Positions 32,564 through 44,720 are shown, counted from the first letter of the stretch. The stretch is 64,000 nucleotides of DNA from Hysterangium stoloniferum (GCA_015178975.1 WHVD01000028.1:620001-684000), one strand, 5' to 3'. The notes: generated from the letters alone by a model not told the origin. A program made the numbers and translations.

Positions 32564-33773
32564 ATGGAAAGCCTGTCAAACTCTCCAAGCAAGCTGCAAG
32601 GGTGGCTCTACAAGGGACTGTTAATGTACGGGCCACTTATAGTGCCACGCTCCATGAGCATCCCCTTTGAGGTACCGAACGATTTCACAGTCGGACAAGC
32701 AAGACACGCAGGACTTGTGGTTCTTCGAACACATCTGCAAGGCTCATGGGGTGGAGATCCAGCAGTAATACTAGATGCAGGAAATGTTGACATTCGTCCT
32801 AGTAAACTTTTGGTGCTGTGAACGAAGCACTTTGATTGACTGAGTTGAAACGTAGAACCAATTGATGACAGCCAACTTGTGAGGGACCTTGGAGAGGATC
32901 CATCATTCCTATACTGGCCACGGGGTGAGCGAGCACCAGAGGATTGCCCAATGGCATCGCAGGTTGTGTCACTGCGACGTCAAGAATGGCTTGGTGAAGA
33001 GGGTGGAATGTCTTTCCCAGGCTCGGTATGTTATTATACTAATTGTGATTAAATGGTGTATATTTATTAGAGTACGTCATCGACCAAGCATCCTCCACCG
33101 CAGGTACCACCACCTCAGGGTAACTGCGACCTGCGCGCTCAGTTTCAGGACCTTGCTGTGAAGTTACAAGACATGGAAGTGGAATCGAGGCGGGTGAGGG
33201 ACACATTAATGCGGGTGGAAGTGGAATCAGGGCAGACGAAGGATGAATTAAGGCAGACAAAGGATGAATTAAGGCAGATGAAGGATGAATTAAGGCAGAC
33301 GAAGGATGAATTAAGGCAATTGAAGTCAGAGAGGATTAAGGTATGTATCTTTGAGTTGACGGAGTTTGGCTGTCTAACAAGGGTTCCACTGGGTTTAGGA
33401 TGGAGTGATACTGGACAGGATCGCGAGGCGGGTGCTCCTTGACCATGTTCGGGAAAAAGTTGCAGGTCTGACACCTGAGTTGACCTGGCCAAATCTTGCA
33501 GAACCTTGCAGCAGTATACATCGACTGTGGGAGCAGATGTCTTCGATTTTGGACAACACGGATCTCTCACCTCAACTCAAGTCACGGCAGCAAAGCATGA
33601 TAAACATCCTAGTAGAGTATAACTCTATACGAGAGGAAGGAAATGTTGCCGCACATAGTGCTGCCCAAGAGCTGTTTTGGGAAGCCATAGAGGCATTAGA
33701 TGAGGGCACAGAGCGCAGAGTGCTACTTTCAGAGCTTTATAAGTGGATATATAGTTCTAATTCTAACTTGTAA
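32564..33773 (+). CDS. Hypothetical coiled-coil protein, four exons
   Basis: The best intact host gene in the window. Exons: 32564-32801, 32856-33025, 33071-33340 and 33399-33773, with introns of 54, 45 and 58 nt. Donors are GTAAAC, GTATGT and GTATGT; acceptors end in TAG. All junctions keep frame, giving about 350 residues. The N-terminal half is unfamiliar (NDFTVGQARHAGLVV..., then DDSQLVRDLGEDPSF). A Pro-rich bridge (KHPPPQVPPPQ) leads to a coiled coil of repeated QTKDELR heptads, and then a helical C-terminal domain containing RQQSMINILVEYNSIREEGN and ending in LSELYKWIYSSNSNL. I associate such C-terminal regions with uncharacterised proteins of mushroom-forming fungi; no function is known to me. 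The first ATG is the least certain point. Confidence 0.65.
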
Positions 33774-35099
33774 GATTCAACTGGGTAGTGTAGGTATCAA
33801 AAAAAAAACGACCCGGTCAGTCACGCTGCGCACTCTTTAAAGCATGATCTTTTGGGAACGTGAAATATCAAGCATACAGAGAGTCTAAATTACTAAACTT
33901 GGGAGAGTAACGTGCAGCTTAAGAGTTAAAAGGGATTTCGACGTGAAATTCAGTGGAAGGACCGTGTGTTGAGATGGGCGCGTCTCTATCCCAGAAGACC
34001 TCGCAATCGTGCAGGGAGGAAGTCTATTCGCACAACTATGTATATGCACATTTGCCGCGCAAATACTGAGTTATCATTTCGTATCTAATATTTTGCACTT
34101 GTTTTCTTACAATAACGACTTTAGATCTCAGCGATTACAGGATGGTGAGACACCTGCCTTGAACGATGACGGCGCCCACCCATTTGTAGTGTGTAAATCA
34201 TCGGGGCTGGGGTTTAGGATTTGAAAGCGAGAGCGGTAGTCCGTCCAATGAATGGCAGTGTGGCTAGAGCCTATGATGCGAATGGGACGGATTGTTGGGC
34301 GAGGGTAAGAAAAAGCCGGGAGAGGCAGCAAAGATTGATGGTTGGAGGACTAGGTCCATGAGTAGAAGTAAAACTGATGGATGGGTGAGGTGTGAGTTGG
34401 GGGACGAATTCGGCACAGGATGGACACTATGTTCACTCATAAACAGCGGTGAGCCAGGGCATTTTGCATATCCCGAAAAGTCAGGGTCATGGGCAGCAGA
34501 GAGAAGTGTGAAGGTGGACATGGTGAGTGAACGGAGTGACCCCTAGAATATAACGAATGAGACGTGCATAAATAAGATGCTATACGGGAAGATACAGGCG
34601 GCGTGTTCGGCATTTTTCAGGATCGACGTGAATTGACTGAGAGAAGGCTGCGGGTAGAGTTAACATTGGGCAGATAGAGGACGGGATACAGACACCTCAA
34701 TGTCGCTCTAGGCTTTCTCATGACCACGGGGAGCAGGAGCGGGAGCGGTCCGGTCGGTGGAGGACTAGTGCCGTTGGAGCCCTCGGGGACAGTGTGGTGC
34801 TGCGTGCGGAAGGGACATATTTCTTTGATTTGGGTCAACATAACATTATAGTGTCTAAACCAAGGGAAGAGGAGAGTACGTTTCGATCGTGGCGGAGCCG
34901 AGGGGGGACAGTGTGGTGCGGGAGGGACATTATTTGGGGTCGAGGGGAGCGCTGTACGTTTCGATCGTGGCGGGTGCCCCTGCAGCTGCCATTGTGCCGA
35001 CTCCCAAGGTGGATTACAGTATCAAGAGCGAAAGCCTTCTTCCCTCCTCCACCTCGCCGTGTGCACGCTACCTTGCATCATTTTTTCGATCGACGCGTG
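33774..35099. other. Intergenic, no supported gene
   Basis: Several frames of 70-105 codons overlap on both strands but show no recognisable domain or splice pattern. Confidence 0.35.
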
Positions 35100-35530
35100 G
35101 GGTTCATGTGAAGGATGATGTCAGTTTGCCGGAAGGGCGAGGTTGAGTGGTGGGTTTAGTTTATGAATTTGTCGTAGCAACGAGTCGACGATAGCTTCCT
35201 TTTTTGGGGGTAGTTGACCAAGGAGGTATTCTCGTTTGATGTAAATTTGGATTCCTGGGGACGGCGCTGATAAAAAACGACATTATGAAGGAACTTACTT
35301 TGGCCTAATTGAGGTTTCAGTCAGCGTCTCAACGACATACGTGGCTTTCCTACCAGCATCCAACGACAGCTGGAGGCTTGGGGCCGGTTGCAGCGTGGTC
35401 CTCTTTGCCATTGCCAGAAGAAGGCTGTGCAGCCTTCTTGCTACTGGCGATCCTCTTTGGTACTTGTTTGTGGTGACGAAATGATCGCCCTCGGCCTCAT
35501 ATCGTCGTATGGACAGATGCTTCCGTGATA
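35100..35530. repeat. Diverged inverted duplication, left arm
   Basis: Inverted relative to 40560-41090. Shared landmarks include GGAAGGGCGAGGTTGAGTGG, GTCGTAGCAACGAGTCGACG, TTTTGGGGGTAGTTG and CTACTGGCGATCCT, in matching order. A minus-strand frame (35534-35295) reads QRGSPVAR...; its counterpart on the plus strand at 40630 reads KKGSPVAS. Confidence 0.65.
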
Positions 35531-35547
35531 TCACGTGACCTCACTTT

Positions 35548-36035
35548 TTTTTTTAATACATTTATATACCCCATCGCATAACTAAGATACATAGCGGTTC
35601 CGTAGCGTCATATAGAGCATAGCTGCTATAGTATCTACGAGAGAATCGAGAGGGAGCAGGCCGGATGCGTCGCAGCGAGTGGTGGTTGGTACGATGGTCG
35701 AATGAAGAGTGGAAATTTGGGCCGAAGCCCGAGGAAGAGCCCGAGATCCTGCTAGCAGTCGACGACGGCTGCAGGCACACCGAAGCCTTACATTGCCAGT
35801 GCATAAGTGAATGCTGGAGTCGGGGGTGGGTAGGAAGAATAGACCGTTGCCAGGCTGCGGTCATGGTTAGGAGGTGCCAGTGACGTTCCGCAGGCGACAC
35901 TGGTGCGCGGCTGAAGGCTGCCGACTTTGACAGAGCAGTGAATTCAGAGGCTCCCCAAGCCTGTTCACTGTCATCCGCCTCTCTGCCCTTCCACCACGAG
36001 CATGGGGGTCTCAACCCCAGAGGCAGGTGGTGGTC
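35548..36035 (-). mobile_element. SINE-like retroelement, copy 2 (inverted, 5'-truncated)
   Basis: Homologous throughout to 6721-7278 in reverse orientation, including CTATGTATCTTAGTTATGCG and a poly-A tail (poly-T at 35549 on the plus strand). Its 5' end is shorter than copy 1 and abuts the HEAT-repeat gene fragment at about 36035, so it may have inserted into, or been joined to, that gene. No clear target-site duplication. Confidence 0.65.
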
Positions 36036-36041
36036 GAGCAA

Positions 36042-37335
36042 GGTGCGGTGTGTGATAATGGGATAAGAATCCAGTTGACGTTTGACCACAGCCGAATCTT
36101 GAGGGACCATTGTGGGTCTCATTCCCGACATTGTTGCACTGTTAAAGGACTCTGAATCTGACGTTCGATCAAATGTAGTATCGATCCTCGGGACGGGCTC
36201 AGAACAAGGTGTGGTGTGTGATAATAGGATGGGAATCCATTTGACATTTTACTGCAGCCGAATTTCAAGATGCCGTTGCGCATGCAATCCTTGACATTAT
36301 TGCACTGTTGAAGCACTCTGACTATGACGTTCGATTAAGTGCAGTATGGATCTTAAAGAAGGTTTCAGAGCGAGGTGCCGTGTGTGTTCATAGGATCGGA
36401 GTCCCGCTGGCATTTGACCACAGCTGAATCTCGAGTGACTATTGCGTCTGTCATTACCGACATTGTTGCACTGTTGAAGCACTCTCACTGGCTCATTCGA
36501 TCAAGCGCAGTATCGGTCCTCCGGAACACTTCAGAGCAAGGTACGGTTTGTGATAATGGGATCGGCATCCAGCTGACATTTGACCACAGCCGCATGTCGA
36601 CCCCCCATTGCGCCTGCCACCCCCGCCATTGTTGCACTGTTGAAGCACTCTAGCTGGCACGTTCGATCAAGTGCAGTATCGGTCCTGGACCATGTTTCAG
36701 AGTGCGGTCTCTGTTAGTGTGATCGGAGTCCAGCTGACATTTGACCACAGCTGAATTTCGTGCGGCCATTGTTGCACTGTTGAAACACTCTGACTTTGAT
36801 GTTCAATCAAGCGCAGCTTCGGCCCTGGTGAAATTATCGGAACAAGGTGATTCAATAAACTTTGTTGCAGCATTTGTTTCAAGTCTTCATAGGCGAGTTT
36901 CTCCCTCAGGTCAAAGCTGAACTACGTGTGGCTGTAGGATTGTCGGACACAACTCAACCCACGCCGCTTGGGTCAATTTCCATCCCACTTCAAAACATTC
37001 CCACTCCTTTTTCTCCATCTAATTCCGATGGAGATTGCAGTAATCTAGCAAATGTATACTACATACGCGACCTCTCCGGATTGCCTACCCATCGTCTATC
37101 ATCAACTTTGGATCTTTTAAACAGTCCTGATAGTATTTCTCGTCATGAAGACATCAGGATCATTCAATGCTTAACAATTACATGTATGTGAAAAGAGGTC
37201 ATATATTATTCATTGACTAATTTCCCTACCACTTTAAAGAGTGTATTTTTTACCTTCCCTTATCCAAATTCAACCTCACGGTGCAAAGCGGAAAGTTTGC
37301 TCTGTTAGCGGAGATCACTGCTCTGCATGTATTTG
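36042..37335 (+). pseudogene. HEAT/ARM-repeat gene, 3' fragment, one repeat per exon
   Basis: Five near-repeating units of ~166 bp. Each has a 117-nt exon encoding one ~39-residue helical repeat (core IVALLKHSDxDVRSSAVSVL) and a ~49-nt intron (GTGCGGTGTGTGATAATGGG...CCACAG). Exons start at about 36092, 36258, 36424, 36590 and 36751; the last is 7 codons shorter. The C-terminal part (about 36862-37191, LPTHRLSSTLDLLNSPDSIS) continues into an exon at 37240-37335 (SKFNLTVQSGKFALLAEITA) ending at a GTACGT donor; the true end is not resolved. The first exon has TGA (36097-36099) where sister repeats read CGA or CGT. The 5' end is cut off by a SINE. HEAT arrays are protein-binding scaffolds. Confidence 0.6.
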
Positions 37336-37636
37336 GTACGTGCACTATCATAACCCAGTGATGTCATATGGTGGGCAATTTGTACAGATTTTTATTCAGG
37401 CGCTGAATAGTGATTGTCGAGTGTCCCGCACAGCTTGGCGCATTTTCTGTAGACAGATCAAGCTATAATATTTTACTTACTGTCTATTAAGAAATATTTT
37501 TGGTTGGATTAATTATTAGAATGAAGAAGGGAGGTGGATATGAAGCACTAGAAGTGCAGACACAGACACAGACACGAACGAGCAAACGATAGATTCAGCG
37601 CGCACTACGGACCCACAAAGGTACACAACCTAGCTA
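37336..37636. other. Intergenic, no gene seen
   Basis: May hold the last exon of the HEAT gene; nothing definite. Confidence 0.3.
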
Positions 37637-38510
37637 CTATGCCGAGTCACTAAATCTAACATTAATGTCAATGCACAAACTACAGGAGGATGAGAAGGAA
37701 GGTAGTGGCACAGGGGTGGCGTTAGACCGCCGAAAGGTTACAGTGGTCAGTACAACGGGAATTGGAGTTGGGGATAATGGGATGATTTTACGTTCTTGTA
37801 CAGACTTTTCATGTTCTGTCTCTTTTTCGTTCTTCTTGACCTCAAATGTAGACAAAAGACTATCCATGCGCTCTTTGGTTGTCCTGAAAGGAGACAAAGC
37901 GAAGCGACGCGTTGGTCAACCCAATTAAAGCCAACGACGTAAAGAAAACAATCCATCGATCCTACGTCACTACCTATAGGCACTGCCATCAAACTCAACG
38001 TCTTTCCGTATAGTTAATCCTCCCAACACCTTTCGCATCAATATTTTGTACGGTAACAGACGCCCTGTTCCCATACGTCGAATTATTGATGGGCCTGCAC
38101 CGGGATGTCGTTGTAGCCTCCAGCGGGTCCGCACTGGAATGAAAAGACGCGCTGGGTCCCGTTTTATATGTGCGGTCGAAACGATCTCATCAGGGTCTCA
38201 GCTGACGCGTTACAAACACTAATTGTAATGGGCGAGACGAAAGGAAAAGGTGTAGAAGTATATTCAAAACTGCAGGAAGGTAAAGTAAGCAGTGCAGGGA
38301 GTGCGGAAAGAGACAATGGCTTGATTTCCAGTTCTTTTATAGGCACCGTTTGCGGTGTGGTTTTTCTTTTTCTTTTTTTAGCACGGGTCATATCGCTCAT
38401 TGTCCTATAAATAAAACGAAGAGAATAAGTGAAACATTAGCCAACCCAATCAAAGCCAAACCATGAGACAAAGCATCTATCGACTTGACGCACCTACTTG
38501 TGAGCTCCCA
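37637..38510 (-). repeat. Diverged tandem duplicate of a small exon-like block
   Basis: Two minus-strand blocks (about 38030-37637 and 38510-38164) share layout: an intergenic GCCAACCCAATYAAAGCCAA motif, an acceptor-like AG, a short Lys/Glu-rich frame and an ILPLSP/IKPLSLSALP-type tail. The open frames are 86 and 78 residues. The product is unrecognised; it may be an old duplicated gene. Confidence 0.35.
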
Positions 38511-39186
38511 AATCAAGCTCGGCCTCTTCCACTGTTAATTCATTTCCTTCCCATCCAAGTACAATGTCCTCTCTCTTCTCACGCTCGTCGCGTTATTGAC
38601 AGGCTCCATCACGGACGACGTCTTCCTACTCTCCTACTCTCCCAATCTCTCCAAACCCAAACCTGTCCCTTCAACGTACGCGACGATGTCTACTTCCACG
38701 AATCTCGTCAAGCAATCGCTGACCCAGTGTTGCTTGGGAGGGAACGGATCGAGCTTGTACGTCGAGGGGCATTGCAGCAGGCTGGATCGGTTGTAGCCGC
38801 GTACGTGGTGGCGGCGTGAACAACGTCTCGAATATCGATGGGACTGATTGCTTTGGCGTTTGAAGACAGGGCCGGCGCTCCCCTGACGTATCCAATTAAG
38901 ATTAGTCTGGCTGCATTACTCTGGGTGCATTATCGCGTAGCTTACAGGGACATTGTGACGCATGGCTGTCGTGCGACTGGGACCTTCGAGGCAACTTGAG
39001 ATCATACTATTGTTTGTTCCCCAACGCCGCCGTTCTCCTCCAGCTGCTGATCAGACACATCACCAGAACCAGAAGAACCAAAATACAGAATAGGCCATAA
39101 TTGCATTAGCATTCTAGCTTGTCATCATCATCGACCTTGTCCCATTGACGAAACTTCTTCCCCTCCTCGTTGTCCATTCATCGTCG
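38511..39186. other. Intergenic, coding uncertain
   Basis: Overlapping frames on both strands (38463-38819 plus, 38895-38671 minus) look partly protein-like, but neither shows a domain. Confidence 0.25.
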
Positions 39187-40443
39187 TCATCCACCTTTCA
39201 CATCACCACAAACACGAACACCCTTATCCAATTCCACGTCCGCCTCCAAACTGGGTGCCGGGGACGATGACGACAATCTACTTTGTCCCCCTAACACCCA
39301 TTCTTTTGGATTGTATACACGAACGATAAGGACTCGAGGAGGTCCGTGCTTGGTGCTGAAGCGAATACGCATACCGTTTGTAAACTTGATGCCAGGGTAG
39401 GCTGCTTTTCTCCTCATTTCTGCGTGGTGAATATATTCATCAACCCCTTGTACTTTTAGAAAGCAGCCCAGGAAGGCCAAGTCGTCACAGTGACACCGCA
39501 AAGTTACAACTGGTCTCCTCGATGTCTAGCCCGAGACAACCCTCTTGGAATATAAACACACTGGCCCTGTGTCTCTGACACCGAGAAAAGACGATAATAT
39601 CGCTGCAGAGGCCATCTCTCTCCTAGACCTTGTTGCCAGATATACATAACTTCAATATAGCCTGCACTCAAGCCCATACGTCACCCCGTATCCAACTACT
39701 GGTCCTTCCCTATTCTCCGATGGTGTGCCCGACACCCTCAGCCTCTCCTCGGTTAACACAATCGCCCTTCCCCCAAGCCACAAACATTGTTGGTATCACT
39801 ATATCGGCGTCTATCTTTACAACAGGACATATCTGGGAATGTATTCAGGTACGTGGTATGTCTGGCCATCAGCTTGTTGCTGATCTCGCGAATCCTAGTA
39901 AGATGCACTTGCGTTCTCGCTGAGACTATTGTCGACTTTTTCACCCCATTTGGCTGCTTCGAGGCTCTGAGATGAATAGCATGTCCACCTCTATGCCATA
40001 CATAGGAGGTGACACATCGGATTACTTGGACAGCGAGAGCGGAAGTGATAGTGATAGTGACAGTGGGAATGACTTCGACTGTAGTGAAAATGTAGGAAAG
40101 ACCATCCCAGTATCCGACAAACGAGGTCATTTCAAATTCGAAGAAACACTTCGGTTCTGATATCATCGTCATTCGAGGCACACCTACAATGTGACAGCCA
40201 CCCATTGTTCCTCACGGATGCCCGCCATTCTACATTGCTACAGACCTATACACGTCATCGGGTTTTCCACCTGCACCACCTCACGGCATCTACGCCCTGC
40301 GGATCTTGAGGCCAAACACCACCTTTCTCGTAAGAGTCCCAGATAACGCCGAAATACAAGCGGCGGCCACCGTTGGACTGAGTGTATCGGGTCTTACTCT
40401 GTAACCAGGACAGTTCCTCAATGACTTGGTTCAGACACCGCAA
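39187..40443 (-). other. Possible unresolved gene fragments
   Basis: Two minus-strand frames are protein-like: 39501-39187 (AAYPGIKFTNGMRIRFSTKH) and 40443-40255 (NGGRRLYFGVIWDSYEKGGV). Both begin shortly after the same plus-strand sequence ACACCGCAAAGT (minus ACTTTGCGGTGT), so they may be related exons. No family recognised. Confidence 0.3.
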
Positions 40444-40559
40444 AGTCAGAACTCATATTTACCTACCCGAAGCGTCTCACCCACCTCGACGTCAGCTGCT
40501 GCTGTTGCGACGGCGCAACAACACGCAAGTCCTACTACTTACTATGCCCTGAGCCGTGC

Positions 40560-41090
40560 CATAGACCAACATCAACAACCACCACCACGATATGTGGCGA
40601 TCAATACCTTACCATAGACAAATGCCAAAAAGGATCGCCAGTAGCCAGTGAGGCGGCAGGACGTGCAAGCGGCCAAGGCCTACAGTTGAAGACACAGTAT
40701 CGTTGGATGCTGATGATAGGGATGATGATGGGGGGATGATAAGGTACAGACGATGCAACGACTGTAGGTTGCTGCCTAGCCCTCTGGCTTACTTTACCTG
40801 ATTGCGTTCCTTTTCAATAGACCGGGAGTCGCTGCCAAAGCGGGAACTACGAGTATGTCGTTTGAGGGACTGAAACCCCAATTATGGCCACAGTTCGTTC
40901 ATAATGTCATTTTTATCAGCGCTGTCTTAACTAATCCAAATTTATAGCAAACCAGAATACCTCCTTGCGCAACTACCCCCAAAAGGAAGCTATTATCGAC
41001 TCGTTGCTACGACAAATCAATAATCCCTTACACCACTCACCACTCAACCTCGCCCTTCCGCCAAACTCACATCATCCCTCGCATGGCCTG
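40560..41090. repeat. Diverged inverted duplication, right arm
   Basis: Inverted counterpart of 35100-35530, with AGGATCGCCAGTAGC near 40630, AACTACCCCCAAAAGGAAGC at 40971 and GAGTCGTTGCTACGACAAAT-like sequence just after. The arms are about 5 kb apart. Confidence 0.65.
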
Positions 41091-41680
41091 GTTACTCCTG
41101 ACAATGTCAAAGAGTTGTTTAAAATGTGTGTGGGATATTAAGCTTTCATCATTGGTCGTGGGATACTGACAATTGTCTCTCTGCAATGTAGCTTTTATGA
41201 GCGAATTAATGGACATTCCCCCGTTTTATCGCTTCCAATTTTGCCCCCTGCTTATAATTGGTGTAACATCCTGGAAGTTGGTTGAGATGATTTGCATAAG
41301 TGGAGGCTTGAGGAAGTTGGCTATCGATAATGTTGGTGTCTTGTTTTACGTGTAGTCACAAGTCTTTAGGTAGATCAGGAGTACTCCTCCTATTCACTGA
41401 CAAATGCCATAGTTGTGATCTTTCCATTGAAGTTTATTGGTTGGATATGGAGGAAATCATTATGATAGTATTGCAGCTTTATTACAATCATTCAGCTAGC
41501 TGCTGTGATTATTATGTACTTTGTACGTTTGCAGTTACATATATTATATATGAAAATATTTCTGATCATATGTCATATTTATTGCGACTACAGGTGCATC
41601 TCTCATCCTATGTCGCCTTCTACATCAACATTTTAACGAGTATTCGGACATAGACCATCTATATCAGCTTCCTCTATGAC
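41091..41680. other. AT-rich intergenic, no gene seen
   Basis: Short frames only; it ends at the microsatellite. Confidence 0.35.
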
Positions 41681-41702
41681 TATATATATATATATATATA
41701 TA

Positions 41703-41740
<38 letters not shown>
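41681..41740. repeat. (TA)12 then (GTA)12 microsatellite
   Basis: A compound microsatellite immediately upstream of the 5'-truncated LINE fragment. Confidence 0.95.
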
Positions 41741-41741
<1 letters not shown>

Positions 41742-41744
41742 ACC

Positions 41745-42236
41745 CATATAACCCTAAACCCACACCTGTATCATCCAGGCCATCACAGGCCGTGGATTCT
41801 TTGGTGAATACTACTACTGGTCTCTCCCTGACCTCCTCTCATCCTGCCCATGTGACACATCATCCACTCAGATCCGCCTCCACATAGTATCGGAGTGTCT
41901 CCTCTATAAGGAACACTGCCACCTCCTACTTGACACCTCTCAAGACCTGTCCCTCTCTGCCATTCTCAGAACCCACAAAGGTCTCACTGCTCTAGCAAAG
42001 TTCATCAATGCTTCCAATGCCTTCAGCAAGTCATAGTCCCCTGGTTTCAATTTTATTTTGTTTTATTTCTCTTCTCTTCCCCCTCCCCCTCTCTACAACA
42101 GACCCTCACACCTACACTTACTTGCCCCAGTACCTACATACATTTCTCTACTACCATTAAAGCCTCTATTCCCAACTGCTATGTATCTTAGTTATGCAAT
42201 GCAGTATACAAATTTATTTAAAATAAAAAATCTCAT
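41745..42236 (+). mobile_element. LINE 3' fragment (C-terminal coding and tail)
   Basis: An open frame (CIIQAITGRGFFGEYYYWSL, then CPCDT...RLHIVSECLLYKEHCHLLLD and THKGLTALAKFINASNAFSK) ends at TAG near 42034. The CPC...H...C pattern and closing segment resemble the C-terminus of fungal Tad1-type non-LTR retrotransposons. A 3' UTR follows, ending CTATGTATCTTAGTTATGCA and an A-rich tail, shared with the two SINE copies. 5'-truncated, as is usual for LINEs; reverse transcriptase is absent. Confidence 0.6.
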
Positions 42237-43544
42237 CAAATTAGTTGAAGCAAAAATCCCCCAAATTTGGTATCTATCCACATGAGAATATATGCTGATC
42301 ACACGACAAATTATATCCACTGCAATATATTTCTCATCCTGACTCCCTTCCTTGTCTCTAAAAATAGCAGCCTCATCAAAACCCAACATAACTTTCATCT
42401 CAGCATCCATTCCACCAGGAGCCACGGCCAGACAAGCCGGGGAGCTTTCCGTCACTGCACCAAACCTAGGCCTCAAGTACCTTTCGTCGCCAGAAAAAGA
42501 AGGCACAGCAGGGTGCTTCGGCACGGTCCCTTTTGCAACGCATTGAAACTCGGCCTGGGAAGGCACCCTCCTATGTCCACAAAGAGGATGGTGGGGCACT
42601 GAAGGGTGCACGACGCACTCGGAACGATCTCATGACGTCTGGCCAAGTGCAGGTCAGACGCATTGACTCATCCAGTTGATAGTGAGCAAGCGGAGAATAT
42701 GGAGGTCGATCAAGGGAAGGGAGGTTAGTACAGTGACAATTTAGATGAGAGCCTTTTTGGAACTGCACAATTGAATCAGTCCGCTGTAAGTTGCACACTG
42801 AATTGCTGGTAGTGCGAGAGCGCGGGTGGGCTATCGCCATTGTCTTGGAAGATAAGCCTGAATAGAAAATTAATATCTATTGGAGGGTACTATAATTTTT
42901 CCATCATTACAATGTTTCAGTCCTATCATTTGTTGTTATGGGGCTTACTCTATTACTAGCATAAATAGGTAAACCCCCCACTAGTTACAGGAGTCTTTTT
43001 CGAATTGGAGCCTTGTCCTAAGTGCACCTGTTACACCTGAATTTATAAGCAAATTAGCCCTGGTTGTCCTACTCCTTCGTAAGAGCTCAAACCGAAGGAT
43101 TACGCTATATCTAAAGCCGAACCTTACATCTGTCATCACCTCCAGGTAACTACAGCCCCTCTGAGTCCGCCATTTGTCCATTGTAGCATAGTGTTGAAAG
43201 GGCCTCACCTGAACATCATATCGTCGTGCATACTATTAAATTCTTCTCTCACGCCCTTTGGATCCATGAATAAATGCTTTTCTTTTGCAGAATTCCTGAA
43301 CTCATCCTGACAGGTAGGTCTCATTATCCAGGAAATGGGCATTCCATGACAAGAGGGAGTCCTATGTCATCATGTTTGCGCTTCGTTATCAAACGAACAA
43401 GCTTCCCACCCTGGGTAGGCAACTAGTGACCATGGGAAATATGTGACGGCATCTTGATACAGTTCAAAATATAATATAGAGGATCCAGCTATCGAAAATG
43501 ATTCATTACGTGATAAGACTAAGGTGAAGGAGTAATTGATACAA
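42237..43544. other. Intergenic up to the Helitron array
   Basis: A minus-strand frame (about 42560-42260, HPAVPSFSGDERYLRPRFGA) looks protein-like but is unassigned. The last bases ...GATACAA precede the CAAGCC end of the array, so on the minus strand the 3' end is followed by T. Confidence 0.35.
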
Positions 43545-43667
43545 CAAGCCTGGGAACCCTTGCAATGCTGCGGGGCGGTCACTTCGTGACCTGCCCCACA
43601 ACTTCGCTGCGGGCTCCAGCTTGTTGGGGGGCTTCACCCCCCAAACCCCCCCGCATCAACAACTTTT

Positions 43668-43900
43668 AAGTGTTGCCAAACAGAAAGTGTTGCCAAACAG
43701 AAAGTGTTGCCAAACAGAAAGTGTTGCCAAATGGAACATGTCACCAAACAGAAAGTGTCACCAAATGGAAAAAGTTGCCAAATGGAAAGTGTCACCAAAT
43801 GGAAAGTGTCACCAAATGGAAAGTGTCACCAAATGGAAAGTGTCACCAAATGGAAAGTGTCACCAAACGGAAAGTGTCATGGAACAGAAAGTGTCACAGA
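43668..43900. repeat. B satellite, 17-bp (GTGTCACCAAATGGAAA)
   Basis: About 13 copies, with GTGTTGCCAAACAGAAA variants at the left end. Confidence 0.9.
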
Positions 43901-44049
43901 TGGTGACAACAACTCTTATGTATTTCTCAGACACATTGTCAGAGAATATAGAACTTGTGTTAGAAGGAAAACCATTTAAGGAACAGAAAGCCTTTAAAGG
44001 AAGGAAAGTCTTTACAGGGGAGACTGTTCAGAGAATGGAAAGAAAGGCT

Positions 44050-44720
44050 ACAGAAGGAAACAACAGTTACAGAAGGAAACAACAGTTGCAGAAGGAAACA
44101 ACAGTTACAGAAGGAAACAACAGTTACAGAAGGAAACAACAGTGACAAAGAAACCTACAGTTACAGAAGGAAACTACAGTCACAAAGGAAACTACAGTTA
44201 CAAAGGAAACACCAATGGCTACAAAGGAATCAATGGTTACAAAAGAATTAATGGTACAAAGGAATCAAAGGTTTCAAAGGAATCAAAGGAATCAACAGTT
44301 ACAAAAGAATCAACAATTACAAAGGAATCAACAGTTACAAAAGAATCAATGGTTACAAAGGAATCAATGATTACGGTTACAAAAGCAACAACAGCCACAA
44401 AGGAAAGACAGCTCAGAAAAGGAATGATGGTAAAAACAGACAAAAGGAACAACAGTTACAAAGTACACAATGGTTACAAAGTAAACAACACTTACAAAGG
44501 AAACAATGGTTAAAAAGTAAACAACAGAAACCTTTGGAGAATGGAAACCAAGGTTACAAAAGAAACAAAAGAACAACAGTTACAAAAGGAATAAAGGGGT
44601 ACAAAAGGAATACAGGTCACAAAGGTAATCACAGGTCAGAAAAGTAATGATAGGCCAGAAAAGCAATGATAGCTCACAAAAGTAATCACAGGCCTGAAAA
44701 GTAATCCCAGGTCAGAAAAG
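44050..44720. repeat. C satellite, ~15-19 bp (CAGTTACAGAAGGAAACAA-type)
   Basis: Tandem but diverging units with an ACAGTTACAAAGGAA core. They decay into TCACAAAAGTAATGAYAG variants after 44600. Confidence 0.85.

Noticed and set aside
35562-36131. 189-codon minus-strand ORF
   Set aside because: Lies almost wholly within the SINE-like copy; no matching frame in copy 1 (6721-7278) and no known domain.
43621-44576. Lys-rich ORFs over the B/C satellites (also 56678-57358, 59653-61768)
   Set aside because: Open frames from 17-19-bp repeats; no consistent frame between units.
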